DNA of 64,000 nucleotides from Scolanthus callimorphus (taxonomy: Eukaryota > Cnidaria > Anthozoa > Actiniaria > Edwardsiidae). Below the pieces are notes generated by a model. That model saw nothing but the letters and a program-made list of their open reading frames with translations, had not been told where the DNA came from and did no database searches. The stretch is from NCBI GenBank assembly GCA_033964015.1, contig CM066916.1:15912501-15976500 (forward strand). Direction: 5' to 3'. The translations under genes were made by a program, and so were the position numbers. Within the stretch, counting starts at the first letter, position 1. Each line of letters opens with the position of its first letter. Below, piece by piece: positions 22,305 to 32,500 of the stretch.

Positions 22305-23140
22305 TGCCAATTATTTTTCCAAATGCGCTGAGTATTGGCAAATGTTCCGTCAGTCAGAGCCGTCCTCTAAAGAAGAAGTTTACAACCAAGTGATTTGGAA
22401 CAATAGATTTATCACGCGAAACAAGCAATCGGTGTATTTCCCTAAGCTACATAAAGCTGGTTTCTATAGAATCCGGGATATTGCTGATGAGCAAGGTAAC
22501 TTTTTGTCGTTAGACGCAATCAAGCGAAAATTCGGCAGATCAACTTTTGGAATAGTTTAGTGTTATTAACCTTGTTCCAATAAGTGGAAAGTCATTATGA
22601 GACAAAATAATGCAACGGAGACTGATCAAAGTATTGCACAAGAAACTTTGTATCAAAGAACTAAGGATATCCAAGATTTAACTTGCGCAAGCATTACGAG
22701 CCTTCTTCTGGAAAGGGCTTTCGTTGAACCAACGGGTGAAGTAGGCATCCTTCCAAGGCAATTAGCACTAACAGCTGCGTTGTTTGCAACAAAATTGAAA
22801 CAATAGAACATATGCTTTATGCATATCTAAGAGTACTTCGCTTTTGGCGTCTCCTGTTAGAGTGGGTTTGCGCTAAAGTTGAAGGAAACACCGAGACTTT
22901 CACCAGCCCTCACTTTGTTTGGCTATAAACCTAAAAGCTTGATCAGTAGCACAAGAGATGATGTGTTTAACCTAATTTTAAACCACGCAAAATGTTATAT
23001 ATTTATGTGCTGCCGTGAGGAAAGGCTAATCTCTTTACAAATATATAAAAAATTTCTCAAAGAAAAAATAGAAAGAGAAAAGGCTTTTCTTGTTAAAGAT
23101 GAAAATTGGAACACCATTTTGAATGCATGTGGTATGTAAT
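22305..23140 (+). mobile_element. LINE (L1/Tx1-like) 3' fragment
   Basis: Broken frames read as the C-terminal part of a non-LTR reverse transcriptase. 22342-22560 contains VYNQVIWNNRFITRNKQSVY and FYRIRDIADEQGNFLS. 22597-22806 contains RQNNATETDQSIAQETLYQR. The 22800s have IEHMLYAYLRVLRFW, the position of the HLFW-type Cys/His region. 22879-23139 starts KETPRLSPALTLFGYKP. The order matches L1-like ORF2 tails. The RT catalytic core and endonuclease are absent, and there are at least three frameshifts. An AT-rich tract follows. Confidence 0.7.
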
Positions 23141-23303
23141 TGTATTGTCTTTGTTGTTGTTTTGTTTGATGCTGTGTTTGTCCCTTTAAAGTGTGTTGTT
23201 GTTTTTTTCTTTCAATGTACACATCTGTAATATAATACATAATATATATATATATTAGTAAAATAAAAAATAAAATAAAAAAAGGAAATGACAAAAAAAA
23301 ATA
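23141..23303. other. AT-rich spacer between LINE and gypsy LTR
   Basis: TTGTTG and (TA)n/(AAAT)n runs at 23150-23300. Most length differences between the two duplication units fall here. Confidence 0.5.
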
Positions 23304-23753
23304 TGTAACAGGATGAGCAGGGCGGTCGCGCAGAAACGAGAAGGATTCAAGGATTCTCTTAGGCAAATTTATTGAAAGCTCACTCTCATCAGCATCTCAA
23401 CAGAAGCGAGTCTTATCTCTTCTTTCTTGTACCAGTATTCTCAATGCGACCACTTAATCAACTCAGCTGAGAACCCGCTCTATTTATGTGAAACGAGTAG
23501 CGTCGGTTTGCAGCTCACTAAATTTTTAGCATTCTACAACTTCTTCCTAACACATTCCTTAACAGATTAATGTAGCTAATCTTATGAAAAACTGTAATTA
23601 AATCAAAAAGCAAACAAGATAATTTGCCGAAAGGATTAATAAGATTGCGGCAGTTAAATCACATTTTCGCAGCTTAGTGTAACTTGCGGACATCCGAAGA
23701 AAATAATCGAAGTCTCTAGCCCTTCCAAAACATGTGTCTAGTGACCCTGTCAC
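23304..23753 (-). repeat. Ty3/gypsy 3' LTR (unit 1)
   Basis: On the minus strand it begins TGTGACAGG and ends CCTGTTACA, the usual inverted LTR tips. It is preceded by a polypurine tract (TTTCAGGGGGAATG) and contains an AATAAA near 23365. About 450 bp. No second LTR is in the window. Confidence 0.75.
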
Positions 23754-25968
23754 ACATTCCCCCTGAAACTCGCCATGTCCTCATGTGCGAACTACACTTT
23801 ACTGACCATCAGTCTACTTAATACTAACTTAGGCAGGTTGAACTTGTTGCTATGGTGACCAGCAGACATCCGTCCAGAGCGCCTCAAGGGTACCACTTCC
23901 TCCATCTCACTGCTCTCCGAGTCTCCATCTGAGTGCTGGTCCCATGTCTGCTCAGGTCGGTGGTGGTGGAATTAAATGGATTGCCATGTCCTGGTCATCT
24001 TCATCTGAAGTGTCTGCAGCAGCTGGTGGTAGTGCAGCGGCCCTGTGCCTGGCTGATCTTGCAACCGGTCTTTGTAAACTGTTGGTGGACAGATCTGTAG
24101 ATCAGCCTGTTGACGATTTTCTGATTTCCATGTCCGTCTGCCAGCTCAATTGCATACGTCCCATTCTCCCTCTGTTCAACTACCTTGAAGACTTTGTCAC
24201 TCCATCGGTCTTGAATCTTGTTGCGACCTCGGTTCCACGGTTTCGTACAAGGACTCTAGCACCGACAGCAATGGTATCCTCTTTGGTTCGCCGATTACTG
24301 TCACATTGCTTCTTACGCGTCTCTGCCTGTCTGGCCAGCATCTCTGAGGCTCTCTTGTAAGCTTTCCTCAGTTCCACCTAGTGTTTGGTAACCCAGCTGC
24401 TTTGGTTGCAGTCCTCATTCTGGTCATCTACCAACCGATCGATAGGCAGACGTGCATTCCTCCAAACATCAAGTAAAATGGTGTTCTTTCACCGCCTCGA
24501 ACTGGTTTGGTGGGATTCCTCAGTGGCGTTGTTACACTGGGACCTCATCTTCGGTTTGGATTTTGTGCTGGATTGTCCGCGTACACCCCAGCTCCTGCCC
24601 CACAAGAGAACACGTCTGTGTACTCCTCCAAGATCCTCAGCGCCTCTCTTCTCTCCTCATCTGTCCCCGGGAAGTCACCAAGTAGTCCCTCTGGTAGTCC
24701 ATCTCTATCATGTGCTGCGGCAGCTCTATCAAGAGACTACCTCGCTGGCTTCGACAGCAAACAGAAACTCCTCCTTCGTCACTACGTCTGCTGGTTGGAT
24801 CGTCGCGAGACACATCTTTCCTCTCAGGTTGACGCCTCTGTCTGTAGGGTTCGCCACCTGAATACAGAAGTTGGACCTTGACGCATCCGCCAGTGTTGTT
24901 GCCACCTGAAGCCTTCCTGACAGGGCGACACCGAGTGGTTCCACCAAAGCATTTGCTCCACAGGGCATCCCTGTGACAGCAACAACATCCCTGTGTCATT
25001 ACTGTATTTAGTGGGACCTACACAGCGTCATTGCCAGCTACCCTCACTAGCCTCTGTGTTATGGGTTTCTGGCTTCACTGCTCTGTTGACGATGTGCCGG
25101 GACTGTCTTTAAGCATCTCTGCCCACGTTAGGATCTTCACCAGTACATTCATCCCCAGGACTCCAAGCTGCCTCCTCCTCTGTCGGACAATGGCTTCTGT
25201 GTCTTTGAGGAACAGCACTACGCACTTTGGGTTCGTCACTCCTCCCACGGCGGTGTCCAGCTCCAGGAACACGAGATAAGGGATTTCGAGTCCATTAGCA
25301 CCGCGGAGATTCATCAACTTCCTTCCTTGAACTCCGCGACATACAGACTTAAGCTTTTCTTTGTAGAAGGACTCCGTTACGAAAGTTACCATGGAACCGG
25401 TGTCGACCAGGCACTCTACTTCCACGCCGGCCAACTTTGCTCTGGTAGTCGGTATACCACCAACTAGGTTGGTAGGGGTGAGCCACTGTCATCTTCCTCC
25501 ATCGCTTGGCTCACTGCGGCAGAGTTGAGCCGTTTAAAGGCGGCTCCTGGTTCTTTGGCGCTTGTGTTCGTGGTATCCTCTGGTGGCTGTCGGGTGGTGG
25601 TCTCCTCTGCTGGCTGACAAGTAGCTGTCTACGACACTGTCGGGCAAAATGTCCTTCCTCGCCGTAGTTGTAGCATGTGCCACCTTGTCGGGGTCGCCAG
25701 GCCATGGCAGCCAACAACTGGTTTAGAGTCTGCTGCTGTCGTTTGAGGACCTGCCTCTTTGCTCGATGTGGGACGTCTTCTGCTGCCTCTGGACTTCCTC
25801 AGCTAGAACTTTCTGTCCCGAGATGAGGTCCGTCAGTACTCTCTTCTTGCCGACGACCTCCGAACGTCCGACATCCAGGGCGTCCTCTTCCTCCGACGCT
25901 GCCTACCTTACTGCTGTTGATCATCGGTCAACCTCTAGGCGCACTACTTGGAAGGCGGCGGCCGGATG
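23754..25968 (-). mobile_element. Internally deleted Ty3/gypsy element (unit 1)
   Basis: Minus-strand order from 25968: gag C-terminus, zinc-knuckle region (25717-25511, CYNYGEEGHFARQC), aspartic protease (25434-25075, ECLVDTGSMVTFV), pre-RT linker (24968-24729, SNFCIQVANPTDRGVNLRGK), start of RT near 24560. It then passes directly into the integrase C-terminus (PFYLMFG and RLPIDRLVDDQ near 24480-24420; ELRKAYKRASEMLARQAETR at 24377). RT, RNase H and the integrase core are missing. Identical in layout to unit 2. Confidence 0.85.
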
Positions 25969-26523
25969 TACAGAGCGCATTAGCATAAACAACTTTACTG
26001 ACAAGTTTATGGTTGTTTGTTTGTTATTTATCTCTAAAATGAAAACTTTGTAGCTAAATCTTGATTAACGTTTCAATCATTCTGGTCGTGTTTGAGAGGA
26101 TCTTGTGGCAAAGGAGAATGATTTCTGCGGAGTCTCAAACTACAACTAGTCACAAAACTCCAGTTTCTGTCTCCCCTCGGAAACCATTTAGCAGCAAACG
26201 CCTATCAACCAAAACACAAGTAACGCTCAATACTCCACAACACAATAAAGTAAGTTTCAATTTGTTCGCGGGTTTTTAGCATGTCCTGAGTATATGTTCT
26301 CTAGAAATTCATACAAAGAAAAAGGCACCAGAAAAAAATACACCTATTTCGACTTTTTATTACTTAGAGCTACTAAACTAAGTAATTACACCAACAAGTT
26401 TACACACCATAACTATGCGCTGCTACAAAAATATAAATCCGTTAACTTTGCGCTTCGCCGTTGATCATTACAACTTGAAATTGCACCCTTTTGCGTTACA
26501 CCCCGTAGTATCGAATACGAATA

Positions 26524-26709
26524 CAATCTGATCGCATAATAAAGTGTCCACTTTCACCGCTCCCTACTTTCAATGTTGAGAGAACTGCGAGTAGAAATTT
26601 AGCCCGTTTTGCGTCCGAAAATGTAACTTTATTTTTCAAAATATTAAGGAGGGGAGGAAAAATTATGTCAGAAAATGAAACAGGACAATTTGTTTTCTTC
26701 GTCAGATTG
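26524..26709. mobile_element. MITE with TA target sites, copy 3
   Basis: Duplicate of 21825-22009 carried by the tandem duplication, with the same TA flanks. Confidence 0.75.
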
Positions 26710-27004
26710 TAGGTTCACACATGAAGGGTTATCCCGACGAGTGAAATAAGCTCTGATTTCTTTGAGTTTGGGGGCATTTCTGCGTCTTTTATCTCCTGGT
26801 TCGTAAATGAAATGTTATTCATCAAACAACTAAGACCGATCCTGAACGTGCAATCGGTTTATGATGTTTTTGCCGTTTTATGATTATCTATACGATTATC
26901 TGTACGACATCTAAACGATTATCTATACGATTATCTATACGATTATCTAAACGATTATCTATACGATGATCTATACGATTATGTATACGATGATCTATAC
27001 GATT

Positions 27005-27841
27005 TGCCAATTGTTTTTCCAAATGCGCTGAGTATTGGCAAATGTTCCGTCAGTCAGAGCCGTCCTCTAAAGAAGAAGTTTACAACCAAGTGATTTGGAA
27101 CAATAGATTTATCACGCGAAACAAGCAATCGGTGTATTTCCCTAAGCTACATAAAGCTGGTTTCTATAGAATCCGGGATATTGCTGATGAGCAAGGTAAC
27201 TTTTTGTCGTTAGACGCAATCAAGCGAAAATTCGGCAGATCAACTTTTGGAATAGTTTAGTGTTATTAACCTTGTTCCCAATAAGTGGAAAGTCATTATG
27301 AGACAAAATAATGCAACGGAGACTGATCAAAGTATTGCACAAGAAACTTTGTATCAAAGAACTAAGGATATCCAAGATTTAACTTGCGCAAGCATTACGA
27401 GCCTTCTTCTGGAAAGGGCTTTCGTTGAACCAACGGGTGAAGTAGGCATCCTTCCAAGGCAATTAGCACTAACAGCTGCGTTGTTTGCAACAAAATTGAA
27501 ACAATAGAACATATGCTTTATGCATATCTAAGAGTACTTCGCTTTTGGCGTCTCCTGTTAGAGTGGGTTTGCGCTAAAGTTGAAGGAAACACCGAGACTT
27601 TCACCAGCCCTCACTTTGTTTGGCTATAAACCTAAAAGCTTGATCAGTAGCACAAGAGATGATGTGTTTAACCTAATTTTAAACCACGCAAAATGTTATA
27701 TATTTATGTGCTGCCGTGAGGAAAGGCTAATCTCTTTACAAATATATAAAAAATTTCTCAAAGAAAAAATAGAAAGAGAAAAGGCTTTTCTTGTTAAAGA
27801 TGAAAATTGGAACACCATTTTGAATGCATGTGGTATGTAAT
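27005..27841 (+). mobile_element. LINE (L1/Tx1-like) 3' fragment (unit 2)
   Basis: Same broken RT tail as in unit 1, with the same frameshifts plus one extra C near 27279. The shared frameshifts show the element was already dead when the segment was duplicated. Confidence 0.7.
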
Positions 27842-28002
27842 TGTATTGTCTTTGTTGTTGTTTTGTTTGATGCTGTGTTTGTCCCTTTAAAGTGTGTTGT
27901 TGTTTTTTTCTTTCAATGTACACATCTGTAATATAATACATAATATATATATATATTAGTAAAATAAAAATAAAATAAAAAAAGAAATGACAAAAAAAAA
28001 TA

Positions 28003-28453
28003 TGTAACAGGATGAGCAGGGCGGTCGCGCAGAAACGAGAAGGATTCAAGGATTCTCTTAGGCAAATTTATTGAAAGCTCACTCTCATCAGCATCTCAAC
28101 AGAAGCGAGTCTTATCTCTTCTTTCTTGTACCAGTATTCTCAATGCGACCACTTAATCAACTCAGCTGAGAACCCGCTCTATTTATGTGAAACGAGTAGC
28201 GTCGGTTTGCAGCTCACTAAATTTTTAGCATTCTACAACTTCTTCCTAACACATTCCTTAACAGATTAATGTAGCTAATCTTATGAAAAACTGTAATTAA
28301 ATCAAAAAGCAAACAAGATAATTTGCCGAAAGGATTAATAAGATTGCGGCAGTTAAATCACATTTTCGCAGCTTAGTGTAACTTGCGGACATCCGAAGAA
28401 AATAATCGAAGTCTCTAGCCCTTCCAAAACATGTGTCTAGTGACCCTGTCACA
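28003..28453 (-). repeat. Ty3/gypsy 3' LTR (unit 2)
   Basis: Same tips as the unit 1 LTR (TGTGACAGG..CCTGTTACA, minus strand). Near-identical to it because of the segmental duplication, not because the two form a 5'/3' LTR pair. Confidence 0.75.
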
Positions 28454-29720
28454 CATTCCCCTGAAACTCGCCATGTCCTCATGTGCGAACTACACTTTAC
28501 TGACCATCAGTCTACTTAATACTAACTTAGGCAGGTTGAACTTGTTGCTATGGTGACCAGCAGACATCCGTCCAGAGCGCCTCAAGGGTACCACTTCCTC
28601 CATCTCACTGCTCTCCGAGTCTCCATCTGAGTGCTGGTCCCATGTCTGCTCAGGTCGGTGGTGGTGGAATTAAATGGATTGCCATGTCCTGGTCATCTTC
28701 ATCTGAAGTGTCTGCAGCAGCTGGTGGTAGTGCAGCGGCCCTGTGCCTGGCTGATCTTGCAACCGGTCTTTGTAAAACTGTTGGTGGACAGATCTGTAGA
28801 TCAGCCCTGTTGACGATTTTCTGATTTCCATGTCCGTCTGCCAGCTCAATTGCATACGTCCCATTCTCCCTCTGTTCAACTACCTTGAAGACTTTGTCAC
28901 TCCATCGGTCTTGAATCTTGTTGCGACCTCGGTTCCACGGTTTCGTACAAGGACTCTAGCACCGACAGCAATGGTATCCTCTTTGGTTCGCCGATTACTG
29001 TCACATTGCTTCTTACGCGTCTCTGCCTGTCTGGCCAGCATCTCTGAGGCTCTCTTGTAAGCTTTCCTCAGTTCCACCTAGTGTTTGGTAACCCAGCTGC
29101 TTTGGTTGCAGTCCTCATTCTGGTCATCTACCAACCGATCGATAGGCAGACGTGCATTCCTCCCAAACATCAAGTAAAATGGTGTTCTTTCACCGCCTCG
29201 AACTGGTTTGGTGGGATTCCTCAGTGGCGTTGTTACACTGGGACCTCATCTTCGGTTTGGATTTTGTGCTGGATTGTCCGCGTACACCCCAGCTCCTGCC
29301 CCTCACAAGAGAACACGTCTGTGTACTCCTCCAAGATCCTCAGCGCCTCTCTTCTCTCCTCATCTGTCCCCGGGAAGTCACCAAGTAGTCCCTCTGGTAG
29401 TCCATCTCTATCATGTGCTGCGGCAGCTCTATCAAGAGACTACCTCGCTGGCTTCGACAGCAAACAGAAACTCCTCCTTCGTCACTACGTCTGCTGGTTG
29501 GATCAACGCGAGACACATCTTTCCTCTCAGGTTGACGCCTCTGTCTGTAGGGTTCGCCACCTGAATACAGAAGTTGGACCTTGACGCATCCGCCAGTGTT
29601 GTTGCCACCTGAAGCCTTCCTGACAGGGCGACACCGAGTGGTTCCACCAAAGCATTTGCTCCACAGGGCATCCCTGTGACAGCAACAACATCCCTGTGTC
29701 ATTACTGTATTTAGTGGGAC
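28454..29720 (-). pseudogene. Gypsy pol remnant: linker and RT start fused to integrase tail (unit 2)
   Basis: The linker frame 29671-29432 (NALVEPLGVALSGRLQVATT, SNFCIQVANPTDRGVN) and the RT entry (region of EEYTDVFS and VQHKIQTEDEVPV in mixed frames near 29340-29240) lead within ~80 bases into the integrase C-terminus (PFYLMFG near 29180). ELRKAYKRASEMLARQ at 29077 and RVLVRNRGTEVATRF follow, then a tail toward 28670. The RT YxDD, RNase H and DD35E segments are absent. Several frameshifts. Inactive. Confidence 0.8.
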
Positions 29721-29777
29721 CTACACAGCGTCATTGCCAGCTACCCTCACTAGCCTCTGTGTTATGGGTTTCTGGCT

Positions 29778-30137
29778 TCACTGCTCTGTTGACGATGTGC
29801 CGGGACTGTCTTTAAGCATCTCTGCCCACGTTAGGATCTTCACCAGTACATTCATCCCCAGGACTCCAAGCTGCCTCCTCCTCTGTCGGACAATGGCTTC
29901 TGTGTCTTTGAGGAACAGCACTACGCACTTTGGGTTCGTCACTCCTCCCACGGCGGTGTCCAGCTCCAGGAACACGAGATAAGGGATTTCGAGTCCATTA
30001 GCACCGCGGAGATTCATCAACTTCCTTCCTTGAACTCCGCGACATACAGACTTAAGCTTTTCTTTGTAGAAGGACTCCGTTACGAAAGTTACCATGGAAC
30101 CGGTGTCGACCAGGCACTCTACTTCCACGCCGGCCAA
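29778..30137 (-). pseudogene. Gypsy aspartic protease (unit 2)
   Basis: A retropepsin-type frame of 119 codons. VECLVDTGSMVTF carries the catalytic Asp-Thr-Gly near its start, and ELDTAVGGV and LGVLGMNVLVKI (flap and second-half region) follow. It would process gag-pol. It stays open in both duplication units (25075-25434 and here), although the flanking gag and pol are broken. Confidence 0.75.
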
Positions 30138-30213
30138 CTTTGCTCTGGTAGTCGGTATACCACCAACTAGGTTGGTAGGGGTGAGCCACTGTCATCTTCC
30201 TCCATCGCTTGGC

Positions 30214-30420
30214 TCACTGCGGCAGAGTTGAGCCGTTTAAAGGCGGCTCCTGGTTCTTTGGCGCTTGTGTTCGTGGTATCCTCTGGTGGCTGTCGGGTGG
30301 TGGTCTCCTCTGCTGGCTGACAAGTAGCTGTCTACGACACTGTCGGGCAAAATGTCCTTCCTCGCCGTAGTTGTAGCATGTGCCACCTTGTCGGGGTCGC
30401 CAGGCCATGGCAGCCAACAA
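30214..30420 (-). pseudogene. Gypsy gag zinc-knuckle region with lost Cys (unit 2)
   Basis: CYNYGEEGHFARQC has the spacing of a CCHC knuckle (C-x2-C-x4-H-x4-C), but the second Cys is Tyr, so zinc binding should fail. The same substitution is in unit 1 (25511-25717), so it predates the duplication. Confidence 0.7.
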
Positions 30421-30619
30421 CTGGTTTAGAGTCTGCTGCTGTCGTTTGAGGACCTGCCTCTTTGCTCGATGTGGGACGTCTTCTGCTGCCTCTGGACTTC
30501 CTCAGCTAGAACTTTCTGTCCCGAGATGAGGTCCGTCAGTACTCTCTTCTTGCCGACGACCTCCGAACGTCCGACATCCAGGGCGTCCTCTTCCTCCGAC
30601 GCTGCCTACCTTACTGCTG

Positions 30620-31440
30620 TTGATCATCGGTCAACCTCTAGGCGCACTACTTGGAAGGCGGCGGCCGGATGGTCTCTGTCCCAGCGCTTGACATCTCTCC
30701 TCAGCAAGGGGTCCTTGTGCGTCTCAATGACTTGCTCCCTTAGAAGGGCATCCTTGTCTGCCAACGCCTCCCCGCTAAGCCTCTCCACTCTGGCGATGGA
30801 CATCCTCAGTGCATGAGCAAAGTCCTGCACTGACTCTTTCTTTGCCTGCCGCCTCGAGAACAACTTCCGCCTGGGCTGGTTCACTGTCCGCTGCTATCCA
30901 AAGGCCTCTCTCAGCACTTGGAACACTCCTGTGGGGGTAGACCACTGCGTCGTTGGACGTAACTTCACCTCCTCCTTGGCCACACCCTCTAGATGTAGGA
31001 TAAGGTTGTCCACAGCTTCCGCATCAAGCAAGCACTTCACTGCACGCTGAGCATCAGAGATCCAATCCTGAAGTACCCGGTCATCGCTGGCCCCTCCTTA
31101 CTTGGCGAATCGCCGATCCCTCCTTACTTGGCGAATCGCCGATCCCTCCTTACTTGGCGAATCGCCGATCCCTCCTTACTTGGCGAATCGCCGATCCCTC
31201 CTTACTTGGCGAATCGCCGATCCCTCGGGACGGTTACACGGATGGTGGGTGCTGTGCCACTGGCGGTGCTGGTGCCTTGTCCGATGGTGTCTGGCTGGGC
31301 GGCCTGGGTTTGCTGGGTCAACTGCTGTTCCAAGGCGTGTAGTTTGGCTGTCAGGGTGATCAGCCGTATCGATTTCTTCCAGTATTTTTGCCAGGGACTC
31401 TACTCTACATCCATGAATCCATTTGTAGTTGCTTGCTCTG
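30620..31440 (-). pseudogene. Ty3/gypsy gag, interrupted by a minisatellite
   Basis: Upstream part near 31340-31230: QLTQQTQAAQP, then PTIRVTVPRDRRFAK. Main part 31095-30624: DDRVLQDWISDAQRAVKCLL, KEEVKLRPTTQWSTPTGVF, RRKLFSRRQAKKESVQDFAH, DPLLRRDVKRWDRDHPAAAF. This is a gypsy capsid with the usual FxxRxQKxxE-like segment. A 26-bp repeat expanded between RRFAK and DDRV breaks the frame, and a TAG follows VLREAFG near 30890. The 5' end is not found; a Merlin remnant begins just to the right. Confidence 0.75.
31093..31226. repeat. 26-bp minisatellite inside gag
   Basis: Five copies of TTGGCGAATCGCCGATCCCT plus CCTTAC. The unit includes the palindrome GGCGAATCGCC. 26 is not a multiple of three, so each extra unit shifts the frame. 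Confidence 0.95.
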
Positions 31441-31492
31441 CCGGTGTGGCCAGGAAGATATATTCATACTAAAAACATGTCTATAAGTCCGT
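31227..31492. other. gag N-terminal coding remnant and junction
   Basis: Holds the start of the gypsy gag reading (minus strand) up to about 31440, then sequence leading into the Merlin-like fragment. No LTR is seen. Confidence 0.4.
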
Positions 31493-31645
31493 GGACCAGG
31501 AAAAGTAGTTCATATTGACGAAACCAAATTGGATACGAAAAGTATCACCACGGTCGAGTAATAGTGGGTATTCAGAGGGATTGAAGAGGAGAGCCGCAAA
31601 TGCTTCCTAATGGCTGTAGACGAGTCAGCTCATGTGTCATATCCT
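31493..31645 (+). mobile_element. Merlin (IS1595/ISXO2-type) transposase fragment
   Basis: A plus-strand reading contains GPGKVVHIDETKLDTKS, two stops, then WVFRGIEEESRKCFLMAVDE in the same frame. The VxIDETK motif carrying the first catalytic Asp and the WVFGGIER-like segment are diagnostic of ISXO2-like transposases, which in animals belong to Merlin elements. Only ~50 residues survive and no terminal repeats were found. Confidence 0.65.
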
Positions 31646-31889
31646 GTCATGTAAGCGTTGATATATGGTTCCCTAGATGGTCCGAATTTTATTTACTGGT
31701 CCTTCCTATTTTAATAGCTCTGATATTGTTCGGTATCGTCTATTTCATCTTTCTCTTCAGGTGCATGATATTCTTTAAAATTTAGTCTCCGAGCAACGAT
31801 GTCAATATCCTTGTTCAAATGTCGGTTATTTCTTGTTCTAATAATTAAATGATTTACCTTTCCGTCGAGAGGAGAGGTCCAGCCAACTC

Positions 31890-32500
31890 ATATTACTTGA
31901 TAAATTTAAGAAACGTTTCGGCCTTCGGCTTTCTTCAGTAAAAATTCTGCAGTCTATAATGCGTGGTAGAAATCTAACAATATTCTAATTTATTTTATGG
32001 TCATTGAATGGTTAAAAATTAAATAATAAAGAAAAATATTTTTTGCTAAAAACTACGTAGTAGACAGTAAAAAATGTATAGAAATATTAGCTAGCTATTG
32101 ATCCGATAAAAAGGCGCTCTAATTGTACTGGATGCATTTTTTAGAATTAAATTCCTGCCTTTTGTTAAGTCCTCTTGGCTGAATTGTTTAAAGTTGTGCG
32201 CACCAGTACCCCTCTCTTGTTACGAAGATACTGTCTAATTGGTCTTTGTTTAGGTTTCCCGTTATCAGCTCTATACAAATGAAAGAAAATCACTTAATGA
32301 GTCCGCAACTATTGAAATGTACTGCAACCTCACACGTCTTCTTTTTTGTTTTCATAGCAGACTTTGTGATTTCTGAAACGAATCTTCTAAAAACTCCGTG
32401 TTAGTCGAACCAACATATTGTAGGCTGCACATATTGCATGACGCTAAATAAACAAGAGTTTGGGTAATATTCCTACAGAACGCCCATTTAGATTTATCGA
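31890..32500 (-). mobile_element. Penelope-like GIY-YIG remnant
   Basis: Near 32450-32350: LVYLASCNMCSLQYVGSTNT, a degenerate GIY-YIG start (xVYLxxC..LQYVG). A second frame continues MKTKKKTCEVAVHFNS and LITGKPKQRPIRQYL toward 32150. GAAACGTTTCGGCCTTCGGC and TTTCTTCAGT near 31910-31940 match the 3' repeat type of these elements. The upstream frame 32786-32500 is not clearly Penelope. Confidence 0.65.

Larger units (their letters stand above)
21271..25968. repeat. Tandem duplication, unit 1 (4,698 bp)
   Basis: The unit begins TACAGAGCGCATTAGC and ends inside gypsy gag at GGCGGCCGGATG, where unit 2 starts abruptly with the same TACAGAGCGC. The two units differ at only about a dozen sites, mostly single-base indels in homopolymers, plus TCGTCG versus TCAACG. 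A recent tandem duplication, or an assembly duplication of two alleles. Confidence 0.95.
25969..30671. repeat. Tandem duplication, unit 2 (about 4,703 bp)
   Basis: Second copy of 21271-25968. It repeats the possible first exon (26118-26249), MITE (26524-26709), minisatellite (26879-27003), LINE fragment (27005-27841), LTR (28003-28453) and gypsy body. It ends within gag at GGCGGCCGGATG, after which gag continues uninterrupted. Unit 2 is therefore the copy joined to the original right flank. Confidence 0.95.

Noticed and set aside
24385..25434. Long plus-strand frames in the gypsy region
   Set aside because: They are antisense shadows of the minus-strand gag-pol remnant, where the protease, linker and integrase motifs read correctly.
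23304..28453. The two gypsy LTRs as a 5'/3' pair of one element
   Set aside because: They belong to the two units of the segmental duplication. Both precede gag-pol in the same relative position and share flanks.
31102..31472. Plus-strand frames starting MANRRSLLTWRIADPS
   Set aside because: They are translations of the 26-bp minisatellite; the coding strand here is minus (gypsy gag).
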